Shown piece by piece: positions 41,626 through 50,859 of a stretch of DNA of 64,000 nt (positions are counted from its first letter, which is position 1; each line of letters begins with the position of its first letter). The position numbers and the translations under genes are program-made. The notes beneath the pieces are model-generated. The model did no database searches. It saw only the letters and a list, made by a program, of their open reading frames with translations, and was not told the origin of the DNA. The stretch is from an uncultured Alphaproteobacteria bacterium (lineage in GTDB: Bacteria > Pseudomonadota > Alphaproteobacteria > Rhodobacterales > Rhodobacteraceae): positions 16,135 through 80,134 of the forward strand of contig CABZEW010000005.1 in assembly GCA_902524845.1 (NCBI GenBank), given 5' to 3'.

Positions 41626-42489
41626 ATGAATTTGTTAAAATCAACTGATCCAGCTCCATCAAAGTTATCTTATAGAGTGAATAGATTATTTTATAGGCAA
41701 TGGTTTAAACTACTGTTAATTTCGTCTTTATTGGTTTTATGTGGATTGCTCGTAAACAAATTTCTCTATAGAAATATTGATCTAAGTGCAGAAATCAAAT
41801 CTTTAAGCGAGAAAGGGTCAGAGTTATATAAAGATTTAACAAAGTTATCGATAAACCGAATTGTCGTAAACGGTGCCCAAGGTTCTTTAAAGAAAGAAAT
41901 AATAATGTTGATTGAGAATGTGGCCACTGAAGAGTTTTCAGCATTGAAGGCACGGCATTTAAGAGAAAAAATACGAAAGATAAATAAGGTCAAAAAAGCT
42001 TTTGTAAAGTTTTCGAGTGATGGATTAGTAATTGTGAATGTCGTTGAAAGAAAAGAAGCAGCAGTTTTTCTTAACAACAGTTTATATGAGGTTCTCGATA
42101 GCAATGGAGTTATCTTGTCTGTAAATAACGATTACGAAGGTTTATCTAACTTTCCGCTTATAGTAGGAAAATCTGGATCAAAAAATATAATAGGCCTTTT
42201 ATCGTTAGCAAATGAAATAGGATCATTTTATCCAGAAGTTTTATACTATGAATGGGTTGGCGAGAGACGATGGAATATACATATGAAAAACAATTTAGTT
42301 TTTAAATTGCCGGAGAACAATTTGAGTAAAGGAGTAGAGTTAATGCGGATCTTTTTAAATGAGACAAATCACCATTTAAAACCCATAGTTTCTGTTGATT
42401 TGAGAAATTTAGATAAACCAATAATTAAGTTTAGGAAATCCCCATCTATTAAACCTGTTCGTGAGAAAGCTGAGAGGTTTGCAGGTTGA
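41626..42489 (+). CDS. ftsQ: Cell division protein FtsQ
   Basis: N-terminal TM, POTRA-like region (RIVVNGAQGSLKKEIIMLIE), position between ddl and ftsA. Confidence 0.88.
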   Translation: MNLLKSTDPAPSKLSYRVNRLFYRQWFKLLLISSLLVLCGLLVNKFLYRNIDLSAEIKSLSEKGSELYKDLTKLSINRIVVNGAQGSLKKEIIMLIENVATEEFSALKARHLREKIRKINKVKKAFVKFSSDGLVIVNVVERKEAAVFLNNSLYEVLDSNGVILSVNNDYEGLSNFPLIVGKSGSKNIIGLLSLANEIGSFYPEVLYYEWVGERRWNIHMKNNLVFKLPENNLSKGVELMRIFLNETNHHLKPIVSVDLRNLDKPIIKFRKSPSIKPVREKAERFAG

Positions 42490-43817
42490 GGAAACTGTTG
42501 CAGAGTCAGAGACAATTAAGACAAAAAAGGCTGACTGCTATAAAGAAAGGAACGGTTGCCCTGATAGACCTAGGGAGTTCCAAGGTAATGTGCCTTGTTC
42601 TTTCACTTACGGATACAAATAAAACCAATTCATTCTCAGATAGTAAATCACAACAAGGAGTAGCCTTCAGAGTTGTAGGTGCTTCGACTACAAAGTCTCG
42701 GGGAGTTAGGTATGGAGAAATATATGAGATGCGAGAAGCGGAAAGCGCGATAAGGACTGTAATTCAACGTGCACAAAAGATGGCGGGTTGTTTAATTGAG
42801 AATGTCTTTCTCACTTTTTCCAGTGGCAGTCAAAAATCGACACTTATTTCTTCCTCTATTAGATTTAGTCAAAGAGAAGTTTCTGAAACAGACATAGGGC
42901 ATGCCTTGTCAAACCTTAATCTTGTTTATGATGATTTAAAAAGAGAAATAATTCACGCTTTGCCCGTTAATTTTAGTATTGACGATAAACACGGGTATAG
43001 GGATCCAACAGGAATTAGTGGGTCAAAACTTTCGGTCGATGTCAACACTGTTTCTATTCAATCAGATATCATTAAGAATATCGTTAGTTGTTTGAATAAA
43101 TGCGATCTGTCTTTGGCAGGAATAGCTATTGCTCCTTACTTGTCGGGGTTATCGAGTCTTCTCGAAGATGAAATGCAATTAGGTGTTGTTTGTATAGATT
43201 TAGGTGCTGCCAGTTCAAGTGTATCAATTTTTTTTCGTAAAAACTTAATATTTTCTGGATCTATACGCATTGGTGGACAGCACATAACTAGTGATATCAT
43301 GCAGGCATTCCAAATTTCTTTTTTAGCAGCGGAAAGATTAAAAGTTTTACATGGAGGCTTATTGCCCACGAACACAGATGATAGAGAAACTATAGAACTA
43401 CCCGAGAGTAATACAGATCTTTATACTGATAGAAGAACTATAACAAAGTCGGAATTATTAGGAGTAATTAGACCACGAGTTGAAGAGATTTTTGACTCAC
43501 TAAGATCTATTTTGGATCAATCAAACTTTGAGTTTCTTCCAGGGCAAAAAATAGTTTTAACTGGTGGTGGTAGTAAGTTAGCAAATATATTGGATTTCAC
43601 GTCTACATTTCTTGGAAAATCAACACGTGTTGCTATGCCAATGAGAATTCAAGGCCTGCCTGCATCTGCTCATGGACCTGAGGCGGCAGCTGTTATCGGA
43701 TTGGCCTTAAATCTTGCTCAACCCCAAGATGAAGTCTGGGATTTTAGGGCGCCTTTTGAACATGAGGGAGATGAATTTATAAGAAGGACATGGCGATGGG
43801 TCAAAGCAAATTGGTAA
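42486..43817 (+). CDS. ftsA: Cell division protein FtsA
   Basis: TVALIDLGSSKVMCLV, VVCIDLGAASSSVSIF, KIVLTGGGSKLANI actin-fold motifs; TTG start. Confidence 0.95.
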   Translation: MRKLLQSQRQLRQKRLTAIKKGTVALIDLGSSKVMCLVLSLTDTNKTNSFSDSKSQQGVAFRVVGASTTKSRGVRYGEIYEMREAESAIRTVIQRAQKMAGCLIENVFLTFSSGSQKSTLISSSIRFSQREVSETDIGHALSNLNLVYDDLKREIIHALPVNFSIDDKHGYRDPTGISGSKLSVDVNTVSIQSDIIKNIVSCLNKCDLSLAGIAIAPYLSGLSSLLEDEMQLGVVCIDLGAASSSVSIFFRKNLIFSGSIRIGGQHITSDIMQAFQISFLAAERLKVLHGGLLPTNTDDRETIELPESNTDLYTDRRTITKSELLGVIRPRVEEIFDSLRSILDQSNFEFLPGQKIVLTGGGSKLANILDFTSTFLGKSTRVAMPMRIQGLPASAHGPEAAAVIGLALNLAQPQDEVWDFRAPFEHEGDEFIRRTWRWVKANW

Positions 43818-43857
43818 AAACTTTTGTCAAGATAAATTGATCTCACTTATAAAAAGA

Positions 43858-43893
43858 GTGACGAGGTAGAGTGATTCGGTTATGATACGAATC
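43858..43893 (+). promoter_or_regulatory. Candidate ftsZ promoter (GTGACG-N17-TATGAT) with two GANTC sites (43873-43877, 43889-43893)
   Basis: -35-like GTGACG 43858-43863, 17-bp spacer, -10-like TATGAT 43881-43886; GATTC in the spacer and GAATC just downstream, as arms of GATTCG/CGAATC inverted repeat. Confidence 0.6.
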
Positions 43894-43930
43894 AGCAGTA
43901 AATAAAAATAAAAATAAATGGCAGGCAATA

Positions 43931-45415
43931 ATGGCAATAAATATCAGGATTCCTGAACATAAGGAATTGAAACCAAGAATACTAGTTTTCGGTATTGGAG
44001 GCGCTGGCGGAAACGCTGTAAATAATATGATGCTAAAAAATTTAGAAGGGGCAGAGTTTGTTGCGGCTAACACAGACGCACAGGCTCTACAGCAGTCTAA
44101 TGCACAAACCAAGCTACAGTTAGGGTTAGAAAGAACGCAGGGGCTGGGAGCAGGAGCAAAACCTGAGATCGGAAACGACGCTGCTGTTGAAAGTACAGAA
44201 CAGATTGCCGATATTTTGGATGGAGCAAATCTCTGCTTTATAACTGCAGGAATGGGAGGAGGTACGGGTACAGGAGCTGCTCCTATCGTTGCTGAACTTG
44301 CTAGGCAAAAGGGAATACTTACTGTGGGGGTTGTTACGAAGCCTTTTCAATTTGAAGGCAATACTAGGATGAAACAAGCTGACGAAGGTATATTAGCGCT
44401 TCAAAAAGTTGTGGATACCCTAATAATAATCCCAAATCAAAATTTATTCAGACTGGCAACTGAAAAAACAACATTTACCGAGGCTTTTTCTATGGCCGAT
44501 GATGTTCTATACCAGGGTGTAAAGGGGGTAACGGATCTCATGGTTAAACCAGGGCTTATCAATTTGGACTTTGCTGACGTAAGGTCCGTGATGGATGAAA
44601 TGGGAAAAGCAATGATGGGTACCGGTGAAGCTAGTGGAGAAGATAGGGCATTACAAGCTGCAGAAAAGGCGATAGCAAATCCTCTGCTGGATGAGATTTC
44701 ACTTAAGGGTGCTACAGGGGTGCTTATAAACGTGACTGGTAGTAATGACATGACACTCTTTGAAGTAGATGAAGCGGCAAATAGGATAAGAGATGAAGTT
44801 GATCCGGAAGCGAACATAATAGTGGGATCGACCTTTGATTCTGATCTTACCGGTTCAATTAGAGTTTCTGTTGTAGCTACTGGAATAGATGTATCAGAAT
44901 TTTCAAATCCAAGACCCCAAGGCTCCAATCATTCAGAGGTATCAGAGAAAATTGAGCCAGATAAAGCTGATTTACAAGGCTATTTCTCTCGAACTATTAC
45001 GCCAGGAAATCAGAAGAATCGTGAAGAAATCATTGTTGATCAAGAAACCTTAGCCGTAGAAAAAAACGAGTTAGAAATACTAAAAAGTGATCAAAATTTA
45101 GACACCCTACCTTTAGAAGAAGACTTGCAGGCTAGCGACAATAGAGAAAGTGAAAAACAGTTGGAGTCACAATCTTATCAAATTGGCCCAGATATAAATC
45201 TACCTCCCAGAAAGCAAAATAGCGGAGCGTCTGCTTCAGGAGGAGGATTAAATAGCCTTATAAGGCGTATGACAGGTTTTGCAGATAAAAAAGCAGAAGA
45301 AAACAATGTGCCTATTCCAAGACGAATAGAGGAAGAGAAAGAAAATTTAGAGACAGATAGAGAAGATGAAAGTAAGCTAGAGATCCCCGCTTTTTTACGC
45401 CGACAAGCTAACTAA
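43931..45415 (+). CDS. ftsZ: Cell division protein FtsZ
   Basis: [46 protein letters not shown]; long variable C-terminal linker ending [12 protein letters not shown]. Confidence 0.97.
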   Translation: MAINIRIPEHKELKPRILVFGIGGAGGNAVNNMMLKNLEGAEFVAANTDAQALQQSNAQTKLQLGLERTQGLGAGAKPEIGNDAAVESTEQIADILDGANLCFITAGMGGGTGTGAAPIVAELARQKGILTVGVVTKPFQFEGNTRMKQADEGILALQKVVDTLIIIPNQNLFRLATEKTTFTEAFSMADDVLYQGVKGVTDLMVKPGLINLDFADVRSVMDEMGKAMMGTGEASGEDRALQAAEKAIANPLLDEISLKGATGVLINVTGSNDMTLFEVDEAANRIRDEVDPEANIIVGSTFDSDLTGSIRVSVVATGIDVSEFSNPRPQGSNHSEVSEKIEPDKADLQGYFSRTITPGNQKNREEIIVDQETLAVEKNELEILKSDQNLDTLPLEEDLQASDNRESEKQLESQSYQIGPDINLPPRKQNSGASASGGGLNSLIRRMTGFADKKAEENNVPIPRRIEEEKENLETDREDESKLEIPAFLRRQAN

Positions 45416-45471
45416 GTAACAGTTGATTTATTTTGACACATAAGTGTGTATTGAGATTTGCGGTCGAGTAG

Positions 45472-45494
45472 GTAACTTTTATCTTAAAGGTTAC
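45472..45494 (+). promoter_or_regulatory. RNA hairpin enclosing the lpxC Shine-Dalgarno (10-bp stem, 3-nt loop)
   Basis: GTAACTTTTA-TCT-TAAAGGTTAC: 9 Watson-Crick plus 1 G-U pair; AAAGG SD at 45486-45490 lies in the 3' arm; ATG at 45496. Confidence 0.7.
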
Positions 45495-45495
45495 A

Positions 45496-46419
45496 ATGTT
45501 TCAGAAGTCTATAAAAAATTCATTTACGCTTAAAGGCAGAGGCCTCCACTTAGGTAGAGATGTAGAGATTGTTGTTCACCCAGCTCCTGCAGATCATGGT
45601 ATTGTTTTCAAGAGAACTGATGTGGATGCTAGTCATGCGTGTATCAAAGCTAGCTTTGAAAATGTGTCAAAGACCTATCTGCGGACGCAACTCACTAATA
45701 GTTTTGGAATTTCAATAGTAACTGCAGAGCATATTTTAGCTGCTTTTGCGGGACTAGGGATTCATAATGCTTTGATTGAGTTGGGTGAGGAAGAGATCCC
45801 CATACTTGATGGATCCTCAAGAATTTTTGTAAAAGCAATACTTGAATCAGGGGTTGCTGAACTAGATAAAAAGATAAATTTATATCAAGTAGTAAACAGT
45901 ATAAGGGTAGGGAATTCAGACGCTTGGGCAGAGTTAAGGCCAGCAAAGACATTTTCAATAGATTTTGAGATGGACTGGCCTGGAACTGCGCTGGGTAATC
46001 AAAGTCTAGATATGCCTATTGTTAATGGAGCATTCGTCAGAGAAATATGCGATAGTAGAACTTTCTGTCGTAAAAGTGACGTTGTTCGACTTAAAGATGA
46101 GGGTTTTGCAATAGGAGGATGTATTGAAAATGCAATCGTCGTAGGAGAAGACGAGATGATAGCACATAATGGATTAAGATATTCTGACGAATGTGTTCGA
46201 CATAAGATACTTGATGCTCTTGGAGATTTGAGCCTTGTAGGAAAGCCAATACTAGGCAAATTTGTTTCTTGTTCTGGCGGTCACGGGCTTACAAACATGC
46301 TGCTACGGGAGAGCTTCAAAAGAGGAGATATTTTTGTCAGCAAGGAATTCTCAGATGAAGATAGAGATAAACTCCCGGGCTTCGATATTTCAAATGCTGA
46401 TATCAAGAATTTACTTTAA
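45496..46419 (+). CDS. lpxC: UDP-3-O-acyl-N-acetylglucosamine deacetylase LpxC
   Basis: SFTLKGRGLHLGRDVEIVVHPAPADHGIVFKR, TAEHILAAFAGLGIHNALIEL (HxxxA), HKILDALGDLSLVG, GGHGLTNMLLR. Confidence 0.97.
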   Translation: MFQKSIKNSFTLKGRGLHLGRDVEIVVHPAPADHGIVFKRTDVDASHACIKASFENVSKTYLRTQLTNSFGISIVTAEHILAAFAGLGIHNALIELGEEEIPILDGSSRIFVKAILESGVAELDKKINLYQVVNSIRVGNSDAWAELRPAKTFSIDFEMDWPGTALGNQSLDMPIVNGAFVREICDSRTFCRKSDVVRLKDEGFAIGGCIENAIVVGEDEMIAHNGLRYSDECVRHKILDALGDLSLVGKPILGKFVSCSGGHGLTNMLLRESFKRGDIFVSKEFSDEDRDKLPGFDISNADIKNLL

Positions 46420-46491
46420 CGACTGAATACTATCTTGGTTTTTTAGTCCTCTAATCTTGACTTTCGCATAACAAAGAAGCTAGAAAGAGAA

Positions 46492-47262
46492 ATGCTTGTA
46501 TTGTTTTGTTTATTTAAATTTTTAGCAAAGTGCACAATACTCATTTTACTCGTAAGCTGCGCTAACAGATTGCCAAGCGAGATTAACGAAAATAATACGC
46601 CCAAAGAAATTATACAACTGGGAGACAAAGCGTATGCTAAGGGCTATTATGAGCGGGCAGGAGATTATTACTCTGAGGTCAATACATATTTTCCATATTC
46701 TGTTGAAGATGAACTTGGATTGAGTAAAGCAGTAGATGCATATTATAAAGCAGGAAAATTCGATGACTCGCGTATAGCTGGAAGTAAGTTTTTAAGTATT
46801 TACCCCGAAAGTGACAAGGCTCAACGAGTGCTCTACCTTAGGTCAAAAAGTTTTTGTGATCAGATAGATATAGTGGAGAGGGATCAAGCGGCCGCTCGAG
46901 AATGTATATCTAGCTTTTCAGCGTTCCAACAGTTATATCCCAAAAGTAAGTCCAAAAAAGAAGCTGAACGAAATATAATTAGTGCGAAGGAATTTCTAAT
47001 AGGCCAACAACTTAATGTTGGCAAGTACTATTTAGAAAGAAATAACCCAACGGCTGCTATGAAAAGATTTGAAAAAATCAAGAATAATACAAAAGTCTCT
47101 AATTTTTTGCCTGAGGTCTCCTACAGATTGATTGAAACCTTCATTTTAGTTGGATTATTTGGGGAGGCAATGTCTGAAAAAGCATATATGAAAAAGAAGT
47201 TTCCAAATAGTCGTTGGACCAGAGAAGCATCCATTTTAATTGATAAGTCAGGGCTAAGCTAG
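46492..47262 (+). CDS. bamD: Outer membrane assembly lipoprotein BamD
   Basis: Lipobox LLVSCANR; TPR-type DKAYAKGYYERAGDYYSEVNTYFPYS; between lpxC and recN. Confidence 0.9.
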   Translation: MLVLFCLFKFLAKCTILILLVSCANRLPSEINENNTPKEIIQLGDKAYAKGYYERAGDYYSEVNTYFPYSVEDELGLSKAVDAYYKAGKFDDSRIAGSKFLSIYPESDKAQRVLYLRSKSFCDQIDIVERDQAAARECISSFSAFQQLYPKSKSKKEAERNIISAKEFLIGQQLNVGKYYLERNNPTAAMKRFEKIKNNTKVSNFLPEVSYRLIETFILVGLFGEAMSEKAYMKKKFPNSRWTREASILIDKSGLS

Positions 47263-47263
47263 C

Positions 47264-48928
47264 TTGTTAAAAAAACTGTTTGTACAAAATATACTATTGC
47301 TTGAAAACCTGGAACTAGAATTTACCTCAGGGCTCAATGTATTAACTGGTGAAACTGGGGCAGGTAAATCCATTCTTTTAGATTGTTTAGGCTACCTTTT
47401 TGGAAAGAAAAACACTAGGATTGAGCTCGGTAGCAAGACCGACTCTGCTCTAATCATTGGGGAATTTCAAATACAAGGAAGTGATGTAATAGAGCAGTTT
47501 CTGTCTGAAAAAGGGTTTCCAAGAGACGATAATCTTATATTGAGACAGAACATAGGTCCAAATAAGAAACGAAGGGCTTTTCTCAATGATCTACCGTGTT
47601 CATTAGATACGGTGAGGGATTTAGGTGGCCTTATTGTAGATTTAAACGGTCAGTCCGAAGAACAAGGATTGATGAATACAAAAACACATAGGGGCCTACT
47701 TGATGTCTTTGGCAACTTGCAATGGCATGTAAAGAAGGTTGAAAAGTCTTGGACTGAAATTGCTAAGCTAAAAAAACTACTTGATACCGAATATAAAAAA
47801 AAAGACTCAGTAGAAAACATAGACTTTTTAGAAAAATCAATAAAGGAGATTGCTGAGCTGGAACTTGATCAGGTTGAACTTGACAGTATCGATGCACGTA
47901 GAGACGACCTTAAAAAAGCTATTCGACGAAATTTGGGTATAGCGGATACTTTTAAAAACCTAAATAGAGATTTAGTGGAAGAAAGTATCTTGAATGCAAT
48001 AAAGTCTTTAGAAAAATTGAAACAAAGAGGGGATATTGACGATAGTCTGCCAACTGATATTTTTTACTCTGCTTTGGAATATTTTTCACAAGCATGTGAG
48101 CTTTTGGAACGACTTAAAGAAAAAAGTGATAATAGTGAGCAGCAACTTATCGAAATAGAAGATTGTTATCATTCAATCAAGAGGATATGTAGGACACATA
48201 ATGTTCAACAGGATCAAATATCGAATTTACAGGCTCTTCTTGAAGGAGAATTGGACAGTATTAAAGGTGTTGACGAAAAAATAAAGGAAATTGAGAAAGA
48301 AATTTGTGTCTTAGAAAATCAATATAAGCAGGAGGTAGCGGTTTTATCGAATGAAAGACACAAATTTTCTTCTAAATTAGATCAAAAAGTCGAGAAGGAG
48401 CTAAAACCACTAAAATTGGAGTTAGCAAAGTTTAAAACAGATATATCAATGATAGACAATGCCAAGTTTGGCTGCGATCATATTTGCTTTACCACAGAAA
48501 TCAATCCAGGTGCAGGCTTTAAGCCACTTAACAAAATAGCCTCGGGTGGAGAGCTGTCAAGATTTCTTCTAGCGGTAAAGCTATGCTTTTTAAGCAAGAA
48601 TAATAAAAAAACACAAATCTTTGACGAAATCGACAGGGGCGTAGGTGGAGCAACGGCATCAGCGATTGGTAAAAGATTACTTCAGCTTTCTAAACATGAA
48701 CAGGTGTTAGTGGTTACTCATTCGCCCCAAGTTGCTGCTTACTCCGATAATCATCTAAAGGTTGAGAAAATTAATTTAGGAAATTCCACAAAGACAAAAG
48801 TAGATACCCTCAATCAAGAAAGAATTGTTAGGGAAATTGCGAGGATGCTTTCAGGGGAACTAATAACCTCTGAAGCTCTAGCAGCTGCTGAAACTCTTAG
48901 AAGATCTAGCAGAATGGAGGCTAGTTAA
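47264..48928 (+). CDS. recN: DNA repair protein RecN
   Basis: LNVLTGETGAGKSILLDCLGYLFG Walker A, RRAFLNDLPCSLDTVRDLG, IASGGELSRFLLAVK signature, IFDEIDRGVGGATASAIG Walker B. Confidence 0.96.
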   Translation: MLKKLFVQNILLLENLELEFTSGLNVLTGETGAGKSILLDCLGYLFGKKNTRIELGSKTDSALIIGEFQIQGSDVIEQFLSEKGFPRDDNLILRQNIGPNKKRRAFLNDLPCSLDTVRDLGGLIVDLNGQSEEQGLMNTKTHRGLLDVFGNLQWHVKKVEKSWTEIAKLKKLLDTEYKKKDSVENIDFLEKSIKEIAELELDQVELDSIDARRDDLKKAIRRNLGIADTFKNLNRDLVEESILNAIKSLEKLKQRGDIDDSLPTDIFYSALEYFSQACELLERLKEKSDNSEQQLIEIEDCYHSIKRICRTHNVQQDQISNLQALLEGELDSIKGVDEKIKEIEKEICVLENQYKQEVAVLSNERHKFSSKLDQKVEKELKPLKLELAKFKTDISMIDNAKFGCDHICFTTEINPGAGFKPLNKIASGGELSRFLLAVKLCFLSKNNKKTQIFDEIDRGVGGATASAIGKRLLQLSKHEQVLVVTHSPQVAAYSDNHLKVEKINLGNSTKTKVDTLNQERIVREIARMLSGELITSEALAAAETLRRSSRMEAS

Positions 48929-50294
48929 TTTTAACTACCTTACCGGGGTTTAATATGCCATTTGGATCAAGTGTTCTTTTAATCGAGGACATTACTTGAT
49001 ATGCCTCTCCGTGCTCTTTTTCCATGAATTCAATTTTACCTATTCCCACCCCATGCTCTCCAGTGCATGTACCTTCCAATTCTAAAGCACGTTTTACTAT
49101 TCGCCTGGTCAAGTTCTTTGCTAACTTTATATCGTCGTTATCATTTGGCCTAACCATAATTCCAGAATGGAAGTTTCCATCACCCACATGTCCCATGATA
49201 CTAGGAGCCATTCCCTCTGACTTCATTTCCATAGCTGTTTGATCTATCATTTCCGCTAGGTTAGATATTGGAACACAAATATCAGTCACTAAAAAAGTGT
49301 GGTTTGGGTTTTTGGCTTTAATAGCGTAATAATAGTTATGTCTAGCCTTCCAAAGTTTATTTCTATCCTCTGTTGCGGTGCTCCAATGAAAATCACTGCC
49401 GCCATTGCCAGCTGCTATTTCCTGTACTGTTTCAGATTGTTCTTTAACTGAGCTAGCACTTCCGTGAAACTCAAAAAATAAATGTTCTTTTATTGGCAAA
49501 TCAAGCTTTGAGTAATCGTTTACAGCTTCAATAGAAGTTGAGTCCATTAGTTCTGATCTGGCAATTGGTATACCAAGTTGAATTGTTTCAATTATTGTTC
49601 TAACCGCACTGGCGGTATCTGGAAATGAGCAAATGGCAGATGCTATCTCCTCTGGTATGCCCTGCAGACGCAATGTTATCTCTGTTATTATTCCTAATGT
49701 GCCTTCAGATCCAACTATCAATTTTGTAAGATCGTATCCAGCTGAAGACTTTCTCGCTCTGGAGCCTGTTTTGATTATCCGTCCATCTGACATTACAACC
49801 TTAAGACCAATCACATTTTCTTTCATTGTCCCATATCTTACCGCAGTTGTGCCTGAAGCACGTGTAGCTGCCATGCCCCCTATAGAAGCGTTTGCTCCTG
49901 GGTCTACAGGAAAAAATAAACCAAAATCTTTTAAGTGCAGATTAAGCTCTTCCCTGGTTATGCCGGGTTGTACCGTAACGTCCATATCATCCGAACTGAT
50001 GTTCAATATACTGTTCATATTTTCAAAGGATAAAGTCAAACCACCATTTACAGGGATTGAATTTCCTTCAAGACTAGTTCCTGTTCCCCATGCTATTACG
50101 GGACATTTATTGTTGTTACATATCTGCAGGATTTCAGACACTTCTTTTTCATCCTTAGGGTAGGCAACAGCGTCAGGAAGCATCTCTTCGTAATATGTTT
50201 CATTTTGCCCGTATTGTTTCCTCCCAGCCACTGAAACACTAAGGCGATCTTCCATTAAAGTTTTTAATTGACTTATAGCATTTTTAATTGACAT
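48921..50294 (-). CDS. FAD-linked oxidase, GlcD / D-lactate dehydrogenase (cytochrome)-like
   Basis: 457 aa; PVIAWGTGTSLEGNSIPVNGGLTLSFENMN, DPGANASIGGMAATRASGTTAVRYGTMKENV, GHVGDGNFHSGIM, GTCTGEHGVGIGK. Confidence 0.92.
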   Translation of the reverse strand: MSIKNAISQLKTLMEDRLSVSVAGRKQYGQNETYYEEMLPDAVAYPKDEKEVSEILQICNNNKCPVIAWGTGTSLEGNSIPVNGGLTLSFENMNSILNISSDDMDVTVQPGITREELNLHLKDFGLFFPVDPGANASIGGMAATRASGTTAVRYGTMKENVIGLKVVMSDGRIIKTGSRARKSSAGYDLTKLIVGSEGTLGIITEITLRLQGIPEEIASAICSFPDTASAVRTIIETIQLGIPIARSELMDSTSIEAVNDYSKLDLPIKEHLFFEFHGSASSVKEQSETVQEIAAGNGGSDFHWSTATEDRNKLWKARHNYYYAIKAKNPNHTFLVTDICVPISNLAEMIDQTAMEMKSEGMAPSIMGHVGDGNFHSGIMVRPNDNDDIKLAKNLTRRIVKRALELEGTCTGEHGVGIGKIEFMEKEHGEAYQVMSSIKRTLDPNGILNPGKVVKIN

Positions 50295-50366
50295 GTTTGA
50301 ACTCTTAAATACAACTAATTCTAACAGTTAAAAAGATAAATTAAAATATAAATAACGACTAATTAA

Positions 50367-50858
50367 ATGACTAAAGAGACTTTGAGTTCTCCATATAGGA
50401 CCAAAAATCAAACGGTACTTAGTGAATGGATAGACTATAACGGACATATGAATGTGGCGTACTATACCCTAGCTTTCGATAAGGCTTTAGATTTTTTTTT
50501 TGAAGATGTTCTTAATATTGGACCCTCATTTGTTGAAAAAAATAACGAGGGACCCTTTGCGCTGAAGGCTAGTTATAACTATTTCAGCGAGCTATTAGAG
50601 GGCGAAAATTTTTTTGTAGATATTAGTATTTTTGACTTCGATCTTAAACGTGTCCATGTGTTTGGCGAGATGAGAAAGAATAAATCCTTAGAGCTATCGG
50701 CTGTTTTTGAAACAGTTTTGATGAATATGGACTTGAGCGCAAGAAAAGTTAAACCATATCCGGAAAGAGTATTAGAACTTTTCAAGCTTTTTAAGCTATC
50801 GCTTTCATTGGACAAAATTCCGATGGAAATAGGAAACAAAATTACTTTAAAAAAATAA
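50367..50858 (+). CDS. Hotdog-fold acyl-CoA thioesterase-like protein
   Basis: QTVLSEWIDYNGHMNVAYYTLAFDKALDFFFE matches 4HBT-type D-x-x-G-H-x-N-x-xY motif. Confidence 0.8.
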   Translation: MTKETLSSPYRTKNQTVLSEWIDYNGHMNVAYYTLAFDKALDFFFEDVLNIGPSFVEKNNEGPFALKASYNYFSELLEGENFFVDISIFDFDLKRVHVFGEMRKNKSLELSAVFETVLMNMDLSARKVKPYPERVLELFKLFKLSLSLDKIPMEIGNKITLKK

Positions 50859-50859
50859 A

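Noticed and set aside
41766-42104. 112-aa minus-strand ORF inside ftsQ
   Set aside because: Shadow ORF; ftsQ frame is supported by synteny and topology.
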